DNA of 64,000 bases from assembly GCF_018812025.1 (NCBI RefSeq), contig NC_063045.1, forward strand, positions 18,991,420 through 19,055,419. Direction: 5' to 3'. A program made the position numbers and the translations under genes. How positions within the stretch are numbered: position 1 is the first letter of the stretch; each line of letters starts with the position of its first letter. Below, in pieces: positions 37,364 to 49,323 of this stretch. The DNA is from Megalobrama amblycephala (lineage: Eukaryota > Chordata > Actinopteri > Cypriniformes > Xenocyprididae). The notes under the pieces are model-generated. The model saw only the letters and a program-made list of their open reading frames with translations. It was not told the origin of the DNA and did no database searches.

Positions 37364-37616
37364 CTTAAAATTAAAGGTTCTAAAAGAGGGCTTTCACAGC
37401 AATGCCATAGAATAACCATTTTTGGTTCCCCAAAGATCTTTTAAGTGAACTTTTTTCACAGAACTATTTTTTCTTAGTGTGAAGAACACTTCAATAATCT
37501 AAAGAAGCTTTTTCGACTGTTAAAAACCTTTTGTGCAATGAAAACGTTCTATGGATGTTGAAGGCTCTTCATGTAACCATGAAGAATAAATAGTTTTTAT
37601 TTTTAAAAATGTAATG
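37364..37616. mobile_element. Diverged MITE related to the one at 2404-2677
   Basis: It shares the words CACAGCAATGCCAT, TTTTGTGCAATGAAAA and TTCTATGGATGTTGAAGG with the copy at 2404-2677, in the same order. The termini are eroded. Confidence 0.65.
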
Positions 37617-37680
37617 TGGCTGTAATGGAAATACCATGGTAATTTAATATATGCCACAACTATAGTATTTCTATGATAAT

Positions 37681-38990
37681 GTACCATTCAAAAGTTTGGG
37701 GTCAGTAAGATTTTTTTTTAAAGGTGCCCTAGAATTAAAAATTGAATTTACCTTGGCATAGTTAAATAACAAAAGTTCAGTACATGGAAATGACATACAG
37801 TGAGTCTCAAACTCCATTGTTTCCTCCTCCTTATATAAATCTCATTTGTTTAAAAGACCGAAGAACAGGCGAATCTCAACATAACACCGACTGTTACGTA
37901 ACAGTCGGGATCATTAATATGTACGCCCCCAATATTTACATATGCCAGCCCATGTTCAAGGCATTAGACAAGGGCAGATGGAGCGATAATAACTGACATG
38001 ATCCATGATATCATGATATTTTTAGTGATATTTGTAAATTGTCTTTCTAAATGTTTTGTTAGCATGTTGCTAATGTACTGTTAAATGTGGTTAAAGTTAC
38101 CATCGTTTCTTACTGTATTCACGGAGACAAGACTGTTGTTATTTTCATTTTTTAAACACTTGCAGTCTGTATAATTCATAAACACAACTTCATTCTTTAT
38201 AAATCTCTCCAACAGTGTGTAATGTTAGTTTTAGCCACAGAGCACCATCAAACTCATTCAGAGTCAAATGTAAACATCCAAATAAATACTATACTTACAC
38301 GATTAGACATACTGCATGACGAACACTTTGTAAAGATCCATTTTGAGGGTTATATTAGCTGTGTGAACTTTGTTTATGCTGTTTAAGGCAAGCGCGAGCT
38401 CGGGGGGCGGGTAGCACGAGAATTTAAAGGGGCCGCAGCCTGAATCGGTGCATAGTTAATGATGCCCCAAAATAGGCAGTTAAAAAAATGAATACAAAAA
38501 ATCTATGGGGTATTTTGAGCTGAAACTTCACAGACACATTCAGGGGACACCTTAGACTTATATTACATCTTTTGAAAACATGTTCTACGGCACCTTTAAA
38601 GTGAATACTTTTATTCAGCAAGCATGCATTAAATTGTTTAAAAGTGACATTAAGGACATTTGCAAAAGATTTTCATTTCTAATAAATGCTGTTCTTTTGA
38701 ACTTTCTAATTATCAAAGAATCATGAAAAAATAATTATCACAATTATCACAAAAATATTAGCCAGAAAAACTGTTTTCAACATTGATAATAATAAGAAAT
38801 GTTTCTTGAGCAGCAAATCAGCATGTTAAAATGATTTCTGAAGGATCATATGACACTGAAGACTGGAGTAATGATGCTGAAAATTCAGCTTTACCATCAC
38901 AGGAATAAATTACATAAAAATCATTTATTTTGAATTGTGAAAATATTCTTTTAAAAACATTAGAAAAAATTCTACTGACATCAAATGGAA
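37681..38990. repeat. Cyprinid repeat split by a later insertion
   Basis: The left piece is 37681-37718 (TTTGGGGTCAGTAAGATT) and the right piece 38600-38990, which contains ATGATTTCTGAAGGATCATA. Together they are a second copy of the family at 29925-30245, interrupted by the element at 37719-38599. Confidence 0.75.
37719..38599. mobile_element. 881-bp DNA element with TTAAAGGTGCCNTAGAA inverted ends
   Basis: The left end AAAGGTGCCCTAGAATT and the right end, inverted, AAAGGTGCCGTAGAACA mark the insertion inside an older repeat. A perfect 22-base palindrome (CCGACTGTTACGTAACAGTC then GG) lies at 37887-37908. No transposase is visible; superfamily not assigned. Confidence 0.8.
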
Positions 38991-40329
38991 TGGTGGTGTA
39001 TATATCTCAAAAAAAAGAAAAAGAAAAAAGTATTACCATACTACAGTAAATGCCAAAAAAAAAAAACATGGTATTACAATGCTAACATGCTCAAAAACAT
39101 TATATTAGCATGTAGCTTTTTGTTAGTTAGGGTTATTAAAACATTACTCTGGCACTAGTATGCTAATTAATCTCAGGCATTTCCATCATATCAGAAATAA
39201 CAGAGTAAACTTTATAAACTTGTTAATTAAAACTTTTTGGTTTTAATTAAGCACCTCTCAATTTGTTTATTGTATCTAGCTCCAACAAGAAATATCGTTG
39301 ACAAGATCTGTAAGGAAGTGAGGAAAACCACAAAGACGGCATTATCTGTTCACAACTGGCAAAGCTGGTGCAGTGAAATGGCTGCCATTGGGCTTCAGGG
39401 TCAGATACTATGCCAGCATCACCAATCCTACTACTGTTGATTAGCTGAACAAATAAGGAATATCACCTTATTTGATCCTGTGATCGTGAGGTGTTAAATC
39501 AACATCCTCATCCTCCCAGTCTCCAGTGATATTGTAAGTATTACCTGTTAATTAAAAAAGTTCTTCCTACAGTGCGATGATTAAAGTGATTCTCTTGTGC
39601 CAACTTCTCACACTGTTGGTACTTTATTGATCAAAACTCCCTTTAAACACAATAATCATTGCACATTACTGTGCTAGTATGGGATGTTGTCACATATATG
39701 TAATGTAGAAAACCATTTATGTAGATTTTCATAAATAACAATTAGCCAGTTGTCTGTAAGCTTCTCTGCACATGCTAACCAAATGTTATTTTTTTCAGCT
39801 CACTGGGCTTGCATTTCCCGAATCAATGGTCAAGAAGCTACATTAACTTGGTTCCAGACAAAAAGTCAAGGCCCAAATATGACAGATGCCCAAGGCCAAG
39901 GTGGGCACTCGGCCAGTGCCGCTACTGTGAAAGGGTAGCAGTCAGAACATATCAGGAGTGAGTGGACACTTCAAATGGCATTAAAACTAAAGCGTATACA
40001 AGTTCCTGGCATCCTCTCAATTCTGTGACAGTGTCAAACATATTCGCAAAGATGAGACTGTAAAATAAAGCCACTGTTTCTTACGCTGTCATAAAGACTG
40101 CAGAAAGTTAAGCCATTTTTGAGGGGATTAATAAATAATACATATTCAAAGCTTGTTTTTAGCTCCAATGCTAATACTAACTAGGGTCCACTTTCTGTAA
40201 CTGGGTTCACATGTAATAACTTCACAACATTTTGCAGATTTGAAATGCAATCAGTCACAAATTTTTACATGTCCCCTGATCCTTACTCTTACCTCAGAGT
40301 TTTATCTGAAATTAGCTCAGGAAATATGG
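38991..40329. other. Intergenic DNA
   Basis: No exon recognised. The part 39240-39460 is less AT-rich and may be a conserved element. Otherwise featureless. Confidence 0.4.
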
Positions 40330-42218
40330 GTGTTGTTTTAGTATTATTTATATACTATTATGCAGTAGTATTTATTAATATTTTTATCATTTTCGTTTTA
40401 ATTACTTTAAGTTTTAGTGATCTTATGTGCTTTTGTAATTTTATTTTTTTCTATATATTTTAATTTATTTCTATTTCTATTTTATTTTATATTTTATTAC
40501 AGTTAGTTGCAAAGGCAACATTTCTAATTTTCAAAGTCAAAATATTCATCTGATAATTATATTTTATTTTATTTTAGCTTTATTTCAATTACTCTGAACG
40601 ATTTTTAATAATTTTGGTTAACAATAACACTGCTGCATATTAAATTTGGACCTATTACTATGGGGAAAAAATGCTGCAGAACAGATTTAGCTTCTTCTTT
40701 TATATTTTTATTTTAGTTATAGTTTGTTTGGTATGCGCTTTTTTTATATTTTAATATAGCTTTAATTTAATTTTTGTTTTATTTTTTGTTTAGTTTGAGT
40801 GATTTTAGTACGTCAACATAAACATATTTCAGTTAGATGTCAAGATATTTCATTTCATTTAAGTCAATTTTTTTTTTCATGTAATATTTATATTTCATTT
40901 TATTTCAAAATGATTTTTAAAGGGTTAGTTCACCCAAAAATGAAAATTCTGTCATTAATTACTCACCCTCATGTCGTTCCAAACCTGTAAGACCTACGTT
41001 GTAGACACTTCTTAGTAGACAAGCAGCGCTTCCAGGTTCTATGCCAGAACACCGGCTCATTATTGGCCGGCTCCTGCGTCAGCATCACATGCATGGATTG
41101 TGCTGCTCACGTGAACAGCGTTGGCCAATACTGAGTCGGCGTTCTGACGTAGAACGCGGAAGCGTTGCACTGTGTTTACTACGTCAACTTTGTAGGGGAG
41201 TGACAGGGAAGAGTAGAGATTGTAGAATAAAGTCGTTATTAGGGCCTGAGCACCGATGGTGTGAGGACCTTATTGTAATTGCTCAGTCAGCTATTCTTCT
41301 TCTCCGAAATGATTCGCATTTTTGAGGGCCTAAACATGCTCGAAAACTCATGAAACTTTGCACACGTGTCAGAAGTGGTGAAAGTTTACGTCTGATATGG
41401 GTTTCAGAATTAGGTGTGCCAAAATGGCTCGATAGCACCACCTACAAAATTTCAATTAAGCGCCCTTCGCACTATGTTTCACGTACAGGTATGAAATTGG
41501 GTAGACATATGTAACAGCACAATACCTACAAAAAAGCCCCAGGTGCAAAATCTGTAAACCCAACAAGAAGTGAGATATTTTGAGTATTCTCTGCAAAATT
41601 TTTGCAGTTTTTGCCATTTCCAGATGTTGTACTTTACGAACTCCTCCTAGAGCTCCTAGAGCTTAGAGTTTTCGCTGAAGGGCGTGTCCATGGTGGCCTG
41701 ACAAAATTCAATGTTTTGCCATGAAACAGGAAGTTGTTGTAACTTGGGTATACAATGTCGGATCTGCCCCAAACTTCACATTTTATTAGAGTCCTGGCCT
41801 GAAGACATTTACATGGCAATATTCAGTTACAGTCATAGCGCCACCTGCGGGCAACAGGAAATGTCATGTTTTACACTGTGATTAACTCCTTATAGAGATG
41901 TAACCAGAACCACATCATATTTGGTCAGTCTAATCTTAAGGCCTTAGCGATGATAAATTGCAAAATTTATTCATTGAAGGGCGTGTCCATGGCGGCCTGA
42001 CAAAGTCTGATGTTTTACCATGAAAGAGGAAGCTTTTGTAACTCAGGCATACAGTGTCCGATCTGCCCCAAACTTCACGTTTGATAAGAAACCTGGCCTA
42101 AAGACATCTACTTGACAATATTCAGTTAGTCATAGCGCCACCTGCTGGCAACAGGAAATGGTGCTTTACACAGTAATTCACTCCCAGAAACACATTTCCA
42201 TATGCCACGAAGTATCAA

Positions 42219-42396
42219 CAGAGGTGGGTAGAGTATCCAAAAACTGTACTCAAGTAAAAGTACAAGTAGGCTACTTATAGAAATATTTACTCAAAGTAAA
42301 AGTGAAAGTAACAATCCTAATAGTTACTTGAGTAAAAGTAAAAAAGTATCCAATAAAAATCTTACTCAAGTAGCTCGTTACTAGTTACTTTTATGT

Positions 42397-42454
<58 letters not shown>

Positions 42455-43534
42455 AGCATGTTATTATTTAATGTTTATTATTTAAATAGATATTTAATTT
42501 ATTATCATAATTAGATATCTTTGCAACAAACAAACATAGAAGAAACAAGCATTATTTCTAGCATCTGTAACCCGAATGTATCGTTACTATATTAATAACG
42601 TATACAGCTAACGTTACATTTTAAAGAAGAGAGAAAACTCTTTACATGTGCTCGCGCTCATATCTGAACTTGACACAATGATCAAATACACATTGACGGA
42701 TCTTCTTCGGTCTGTTCTCCAAAATGTAATAAAATGTATATTTCAGCAGGCGCGTGTAAACTGGTTAACTGTGTCAACGCAAAGCGTTCATTTTTCAAGA
42801 CGAACAGGTCGCTGGAGCCGCCATTGCGCAATAGTATATGTATAACTTAATGTATAAATTAAGATATATGCCCATAAAAACGGTAAAGAAATACTACATA
42901 CTTTTGTTATAGTGACGTAATAATCTGTTTGGTTATAAAATGTCGGCTATTGGGTGTATCATGAAGTAAAATCAAATGAAATCGATAGGCCTACCTGTGG
43001 AATTGTTCACAGACAGCATACGCAGCTCAACTAATAAAGGTCTTCATCGCTGGCAAACAATTGGATGCATTTGCAGATTTGCTTTTAATTGACTGTAGGT
43101 CCACTGCCACTTCATCCGCTCCGAGTGAGAAACCGCTTCAAACGATTCAGCGCGTGCAGGAACTGAACAAATCATTCAAACTGATTCGCGAATCAATTTA
43201 GACAGCTTTACCAACTTGTTTAATCAAGTCTTTGAACAGAATCGACTCAAAAGAGTGATTCATTTGTGAATAGGGCATCGTTCATAAAAAAAGAGACAGC
43301 GCGCATGGAATAAACTACGCATTTCTTAACATTTACAGTATTGAATTAAAATAAAGTAACGAGAGGAACGTTGCCCATTGTAGCGAAGTAAAAGTACAGA
43401 TTTTTCATTACAAATGTACTCAAGTTAAAGTAAAAGTACCCACATTTTAATCTACTCTAAAAAGTACAAATTTTCCAAAAAACTACTCAAGTACATGTAA
43501 CGAAGTAAATGTACTTAGTTACTACCCACCTCTG
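42219..43534. mobile_element. 1316-bp non-autonomous hAT element with perfect 8-bp duplication
   Basis: The left end is CAGAGGTGGGTAGAGTATCC; the right end inverted reads CAGAGGTGGGTAGTAACTAA. Immediately outside, AGTATCAA occurs at 42211-42218 and again at 43535-43542, a perfect 8-bp target duplication, the hallmark of hAT. Sub-terminal TACTCAAGTAAAAGTA words repeat on both sides, as hAT transposase-binding arrays do. It contains a TA/CA microsatellite and a palindrome TGATTCGCGAATCA. No transposase frame is present. Confidence 0.92.
42397..42452. repeat. (TA)n(CA)n microsatellite inside the hAT element
   Basis: About 14 TA units followed by about 14 CA units. Confidence 0.95.
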
Positions 43535-44028
43535 AGTATCAAACATACTTGAAACATGTTAAATCATGCAACAATTGGCTAAGTGCTAATGTATGCGAAT
43601 AACAGGAAGTTAATAATACGAAGTTGTTGTAACTCAGACATACAATGTCCGATCTGCTCCAAACTTCACATGTTTGATAATAGTCCTGGCCTGAAGACAT
43701 CTACATGACAATATTCAATTACAGTCAAAGTGCCACCTGTTGGCAGCAGGAAGTGGGGAATCTTGAAATTACTTTGCCATAATTCTCCTGTATATACTCG
43801 CTTACATGCACGTCGCCCACTATTCACTGTTTTCCTAAGGTCAGTGGGTGGCAGTGAGCCCGGGTGCGTGGGCCCTTTTATCGCTGCTTGCAGCTTTAAT
43901 TTTTGTTTTGTTTTTGAGCACAAAAAGTATTCTCGACGCTTCGTAAAATTAAGATTAAACCACTGCAGTCACGTGGACTATTTTAACAATGTCTTTATTA
44001 TCTTTCTTGGCCTTGAAAGTGGTAATTA

Positions 44029-45447
44029 CACTGCGTTCCAAATTATTATGCAAGTGACATATCAGTAAGATTTCAGTAGAATAAACATTTAGATTTTAGT
44101 TTTTCTAAGAAAATGTTTGTTTGTTTATTTATCCATGTCTTTTTAGATAACTGGTATCTATCTCAGACAAAATAATTTGCCAGGTCTATGGAAACCCTAC
44201 TTAGAGGTTGTTCCACATTATTAAGCAAGTCACAGTTCTTATGCAATATGGGGAGGAAGAAAGATCTTTCTGAAGATGAAAGCATGAAATGCAATGATGT
44301 GCAAAAGGCATGAAAACAACTAATATTTTGTGAAACTGAATGGAGATTATCAAATTATCATAAGATTTGTGAATGATTTAGAGCACAGCAGAACTCGGTC
44401 AGATAAAGGCTTATTAATGAAAGTTCCTGTCAAAAAAATTAATTGTATTAAAAGGGCAGTTGTGCATAAAGATGCATTTTAGACACCACTAACCAAACCT
44501 CACAAAGAGAAACATTTACAGTGGGTGTAGAAATACATGAAGACTCATTTTTTAAATAGTTTTATTAACTGACTAATGCTGTACTACAATAGATGGTCTA
44601 AACAGATGGATTTCTGGATGGTTGGTGAATGGCCACTATGTTCCAACAAGATTGCGATGTCAGCAAGGAGCTGGCGGATGATGATTTGGGCTGGAATATT
44701 GGGAAGTGAGATGGAAGGTCCCTTTAGGGTCTCTGAGGGTATTAAAATGACTTTTGCAAGATATGTGAAGTTCATAACTGGCCATTTTCAGCTATGATAT
44801 AAAAAGGAGGATAGTGCCTTCTGAAATACAATGCACTATACACTATCCCATGCTGCAAAAAAACACCACAGCAATAAAACTGTTTGAAAATCTATTTCTA
44901 CACCCACTGTGAGGTTTGGTTAGTGATGGCTGAAATGCATCTTTACGCACAACTGCCAGCCTGCATGGAGAGCATCTTGAGACTCCAGAGACACCAGAAG
45001 CTTCAAATACCTGTTTGCTGCTCAACACTGGCTTTTTTATAGCTGCCCTTTTAATACAATTAATTTTTTGACAGGAACTTTCATTAATAAGCCTTTATCT
45101 GACCGAGTTCTGCTGTGTTCTAAATCACTCAGAAATCTTATGATAATTTGATAATCTCCATTCAGTTTCACAGAATATTAGTTGTTTTCATGCCTTTTGC
45201 ACAACATTGCACCATTTCATGCTTTTCATCTTCAGAAAGATCTTTCTTCCTCTTCATATTGCATAAGAACTGTGACTTGCTTAATAATGTGAAACAACCT
45301 CTAAGTAGGGTTTCCATAGACCTGGCAAATTGTTTTGTCTGAGATTGAAACCAGTTATCTAAAAAGACATGGATAAATAAACAAACAAACATTTTCTTAG
45401 AAAAATCTTACTGATATGTCACTTGCATAATAATTTGGAACGCTGTG
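44029..45447 (-). mobile_element. Tc1/mariner-like element with ~500-bp inverted arms and transposase remnants
   Basis: The ends CACTGCGTTCCAAATTATTA and, inverted, CACAGCGTTCCAAATTATTA are each bordered by TA (44027-44028, 45448-45449), as for Tc1/mariner. The arms pair over roughly 44029-44535 and 44895-45447. The right arm on the minus strand carries a frame starting MKRKKDLSEDEKHEMV, which resembles the start of Tc1-like transposases (helix-turn-helix). The left arm holds a decayed copy starting MGRKKDLSEDE at 44248 (+). The unpaired centre has RSWRMMIWAGILGSEMEG at about 44660-44720 (+), like a transposase catalytic-core fragment. Frameshifts and deletions make it inactive. Confidence 0.8.
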
Positions 45448-45640
45448 TAAATTGCTGTCTATGGAAAAAATATCTTCATTTATGTTCTGAAGATGAACAA
45501 AGGTCTTACATGTTTGGAATGACATGAGGGTGAGTAATTAATGACAGAAATTTCATTTTTGGCTGAACTAACACTTTAATAATTTTAGTTTTAGTTAACA
45601 ATAACAACACTACTGCAGATTCCATTAGGACCAAGTTAAA

Positions 45641-48059
45641 CATTGCAATACAAAAGAGCAAAAATGATCACTTGAAGACTAAACATAAAAAAAGGAAACA
45701 CCTTGAAAGTTGTCTTGGAGCAAAAAGACAGAGACTAATTTCAGCCAGCAGCTCAGGCTGAGCTGGAAACAAGTGACCGTGTTTTGAGTCATGGTCTTGT
45801 TAAACATGCCTCAACACATTCTTGATTGGATGCAGCACTGGATTAATTAGAACCGACGTGTCGGCGCCATCAGCTCAGTCTGCGTGCGGCCTCAGATCTG
45901 TTACTCAACCGCTCAGTCGGAGAGAGAGAGAGTTAGATATTGAAAATCAACATATTTTATGTGTAATTTTTATTTTCAAATCCTCAAAGGATATTTACTA
46001 GTTTTTTCCAGCCAAAAAACACCAAAAAAGAGCAAAAATTAGGTCTACTCAAAGGAATCCAAGCAAGTGAGGGGTGCCGTCATTAAGCAGGAAATGCAGG
46101 GCTCAAACTAGGGCAGGACAAGAAGTTGTATTTTCATTGCAGCATGTGTTATAATACTTCAACTCACTGGAGACTTTTGATATATGTATGAGAATGTAAG
46201 CTCTCCTGCAATCACTGCTGGATCTCTTGAACATCTAAAGAAAACAGGAAAAGTGGGGTAAGAACAGATGTTAGTGAAGGAGAAATCTGATAAACACAAA
46301 TGTGATGTTTTTTCCTTTTTGCTTATTCCTATGGTTGATTTGGATCATTAGAGGCCAGCAGCACTGGTTAATAAAGTGAGATTAAATACATAAAGTATAT
46401 TTGTGTAACTTAACATATTTAATTATTGCAGGTTTGTGTAATATTGAGTTTGCATTTCACTGTTTTTAATCATTTTGAGAAATACTGAATATTCTCCAGT
46501 TGCGTAACTGGTTTGCTAGTTTTCCTTTGGAATAACTTCTTGAAAACCCCCCAAAAAAAATGAGTGAGTGGCATGGCAACTGAGTTTCTCACCACCATGC
46601 AGAGGCAGCGGGGGGTAGACAAGAGTGACCGGCCCACATTTATCAGTCTGGCCTGAACGGAGTTGCACAGCAGGGAAGAGGCATGCCTTTGTCCTGCGGG
46701 TCAGCCTGGGACAAGAGGAAGGTGTATGCGGGTAGACTGTGTTTGTGAATCATGTAAGTGTGGACGTGCTACAGTTTGTCCAAACACCTTTGTGTTAAGG
46801 TTACTTCTGTTTCCCCAGCCAAAAAAATGCAACTTCCATTTCCTTTCACGAAGGCTGCAGGGCCGTAAAAGATCAAAGCGAACAGGGTCGCCTCTCAGAC
46901 ATTTGAAAAATTAAAAACTTACTAGAGGCTGTTACTAATTTCACTGTCTTTTCATCTAACCTTACTCTTTTTGAGAGCAGGAGGGTCTTTCCATCTTCAG
47001 GGAATAAGAACATCTGGGTTTGTGAGAAGTAGAAACCTTTGGAATTGGTCTGCACGTTTCCTGTGTGAGGAGACTGAACTTTTCCTCCCCTTTTTCATGT
47101 CTTTTCCTTCGCTCTGCTGAATTCTGTTGCTCTGCTTCAAGGAAGGACGTGAGAAGCAAAGGCAAACAGTCGTGATTCTTGCATCTTTTGTTCTTCTCTC
47201 CGACTCCTTATCTCTCTTTCAGGGTCTGTTTGTGTTTTGGTAACAGTTCTTTGTGGTCTTTAGGGGGGAAGTTGAGGGTAAACCTCCACTGTTTGAGGAG
47301 GGCTGAACTGTTCTGTTCTACACACACTGAAGGAACTACAGGCCAACTCTGGATTCAGCTGTCGGTATGTTAAGAATTCTTCTGTATTGTCTCTTCATCT
47401 TTGGTTTTGTGTTTTAGACGGTTAAAACAATGCAAAATAGGACTAAATTCCTGACTAAATTTTATTGGTTCTTAACATGAACAGTTGCTTTTTATTAGTT
47501 ACCAACTTTCTCTAAAAGCTTTTTATTGTCTTCTCAGAAAGAGGTTGATTATTTGTCTTAACACCCACCCTAGCATCTGTGTTTTTTACGTAAAGAGTGC
47601 ATGAGTCATGTTTAAACATGCAGGTTTAAAACATCTAGATCATTTACTGAAGCTTGAAGCTTCTCTCGAATGTCAAAACATTTACAAACCGTTTTTCGAG
47701 AGCATGTTTGCACCATGAGGTAAGACTGTGTTAACAACACAATAAGTGCATATTTAACTCTAACAGTCCTTTAGCACAATTACATTTTTATTGAGCAATG
47801 AAATGTTCAACTTTGAGCTTGTATCAAAACCTTTGTCTGGTAGCACCTGTGATGTTTTTCTGCATAGAAAACAACAACATTACTGCAGTTCACATGCTCC
47901 TTTGATGCTTGATACCATTTCCAGCACTGAGGCAGCATTGAGACTGATTAACCCTTTTGTTGCCACATAGTTTTAGCTTTAGACCCCATGCAATCAAAAT
48001 GCTTTTAGATTTTGAGGCTTTTAGATGCGTGTTAACTTGAGAGCAAGTGTTATTTTAGC
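45641..48059. other. DNA upstream of frem1, possible 5' leader region
   Basis: No coding exon is supported. The stretch 46560-47370 is less AT-rich and ends in a donor-like GTCG|GTATGT at 47364-47370. It could contain a non-coding first exon and promoter of frem1, whose first coding exon appears to start at an acceptor at 49249. This is positional inference. Confidence 0.3.
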
Positions 48060-48420
48060 ATTGTTCATATACTATAGTTTTCATTAATATTTTAAATTAG
48101 CTTTTCATTTTAACATAGTTTATTTTAACTAAGTTTTAGTATTTTTGCTATGTGCTTTTGTCATTTTTATTAGTTTTTTTAATCTTTAGTTTTTTAAGTA
48201 TTTAGCTTAATTTTATAATGTTCTTTTGTTCTTTTTTTTTGTTTTTTTTGTTTTTTATTATTATTTTTATTTTTAATTTCAATGTCCATTTAGCTTTGGT
48301 AAGTTCAGTAGTTTACAACTTAAACATTTTATTTCAGGTTTTCTAATGTTATATAATATCTTATTTACGTGTTAAAATATTTTTCAACTAGTTAAAAAAT
48401 AAAAATGAAAAACTCAAGCT
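48060..48420. repeat. Old AT-rich repeat (ACTAAAACTAAA family)
   Basis: T-rich stretch with TTTTAACTAAGTTTTAGTA, similar to 40330-40917 in the same orientation. Confidence 0.55.
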
Positions 48421-48667
48421 CATTAAGAAATGATTTTTTTTTATATAGTCTAGAGCAACACATATCTGTTGCTCGTAGACTGCAAAAAATCACTTCTTAA
48501 TGAGTGTCTTTCTCTTCTAGGTCTAAAAATACTGATGACTCATCATGCACTCATGGGAGTGTTCACATTTTTGTCCAATCAAATGCTTTATAGAATGAAA
48601 ATGTCCCTATCGCTATGTCAGGCTTCTCTTACAATAGATCAATACGTAGTCTATCATTGATCTTAAA

Positions 48668-49170
48668 TAAAGGGTTAGCTCACCCAAATATGAACTTTCT
48701 GTAATTAATTACTCACCCTCATGTCGTTCCACACCCGTAAGACCTTCGTGAGATCTTCGGAACACAAATTAAGATATTTTGATGAAATCCAAGAGGTTTT
48801 TTTATCCTTCATTGAAAGCAACGAAATTACCACATTCAATGTTCAGAAAAGTAGTAAAAAATGTTGTTAAAATAGTCAGCGTGACTGCAGTGGTTCAACC
48901 TTAATGTTATGAAGCGACGAGAATACTTTTTGTGCACAAAAACAAAACAAAAATAATGACTTTTGTAACGATGTCTTTAGTACCTTTCTGGACATTGAAT
49001 GTACTAATTTCATTGCTTTCAATGGAGGATAAAAAAAAAAAAACTCTCAGATTTCATCAAAATATCTTAATTTGTGTTCCGAAGATGAAGGAAGGTCTTA
49101 CGGGTAAGGAATGACTTGAGGGTGAGTAGTTAATGACAGGAATTTCATTTTTGGGTGAACTAACCCTTTA
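48668..49170. mobile_element. AGTTCACCC-family MITE 79 bp upstream of frem1 coding exon 1
   Basis: The left end AAAGGGTTAGCTCACCCAAA is an inverted mate of the right end TTTGGGTGAACTAACCCTTT. Inside, CACCCTCATGTCGTTCC pairs with a diverged copy near 49110-49125, and ATCTTCGGAACACAAATTAA with TTAATTTGTGTTCCGAAGAT. About 503 bp, non-coding. It ends 79 bases before the acceptor of the first coding exon. Confidence 0.85.
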
Positions 49171-49248
49171 AATATTAATGAATATAAGAATTGTACTATT
49201 TAATACTTATTTGTTGGTTTATTTTCCTCATTCTTTATTTTCATGCAG

Positions 49249-49323
49249 CATTCTGTTGGAAATGAGAGCAAGACGGCTCATCTGAAGAAGATAATCTTAG
49301 ATATCAAGCAACTGACCAGAAAG
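49249..49323 (+). other. frem1: frem1 5' UTR part of first coding exon
   Basis: A good acceptor (TTCTTTATTTTCATGCAG) ends at 49248, so the exon seems to be preceded by at least one non-coding exon. Another ATG at 49243 lies in the same frame but would use acceptor bases. The ATG at 49324 has A at -3 and G at +4 and is followed by a signal peptide, so I chose it. Confidence 0.65.

Larger units (their letters stand above)
41239..43899. mobile_element. GGGCCTGAGCACC-family element with ~300-bp internal tandem units
   Basis: It starts AGGGCCTGAGCACCGATGG and ends with TCGCTGCTTGCAGCTTTAA. Inside, a unit of about 299 bp (GGCGTGTCCATGG... at 41681 and 41980, each with GATCTGCCCCAAACTTCAC and TCATAGCGCCACCTGC) is repeated, and part of a third copy follows at about 43600-43760. 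The third copy is separated by the hAT element at 42219-43534. No coding capacity; superfamily not assigned. Confidence 0.7.
40918..45579. mobile_element. Outer AGTTCACCCAAAAAT-family element of a 4.66-kb nest
   Basis: The left end AAAGGGTTAGTTCACCCAAA and the right end TTTGGCTGAACTAACACTTT are inverted mates. Further in, CACCCTCATGTCGTTCC pairs with GGAATGACATGAGGGTG. The internal word GAGCACAAAAAGTATTCTCG (43916-43935) is also found inverted in the copies at 26519-27112 and 48668-49170, which shows this is one element and not two. It is interrupted by the elements at 41239-43899 and 44029-45447. Confidence 0.8.
40330..45640. repeat. Old AT-rich repeat (ACTAAAACTAAA family) split by the 4.66-kb nest
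   Basis: The pieces 40330-40917 and 45580-45640 show the same T-rich words (TTTTAGTTTTAGTTAACAATA and GTTGCAAAGGCAAC). The family recurs at 48060-48420 and, in opposite orientation, at 52590-52900, with GTTGCCATGGCAAC. The interruption is the composite at 40918-45579. Confidence 0.6.

Noticed and set aside
49243..49323. Upstream in-frame ATG of frem1 at 49243
   Set aside because: It lies across the likely acceptor CAG at 49248; the ATG at 49324 has better context and directly begins the signal peptide.
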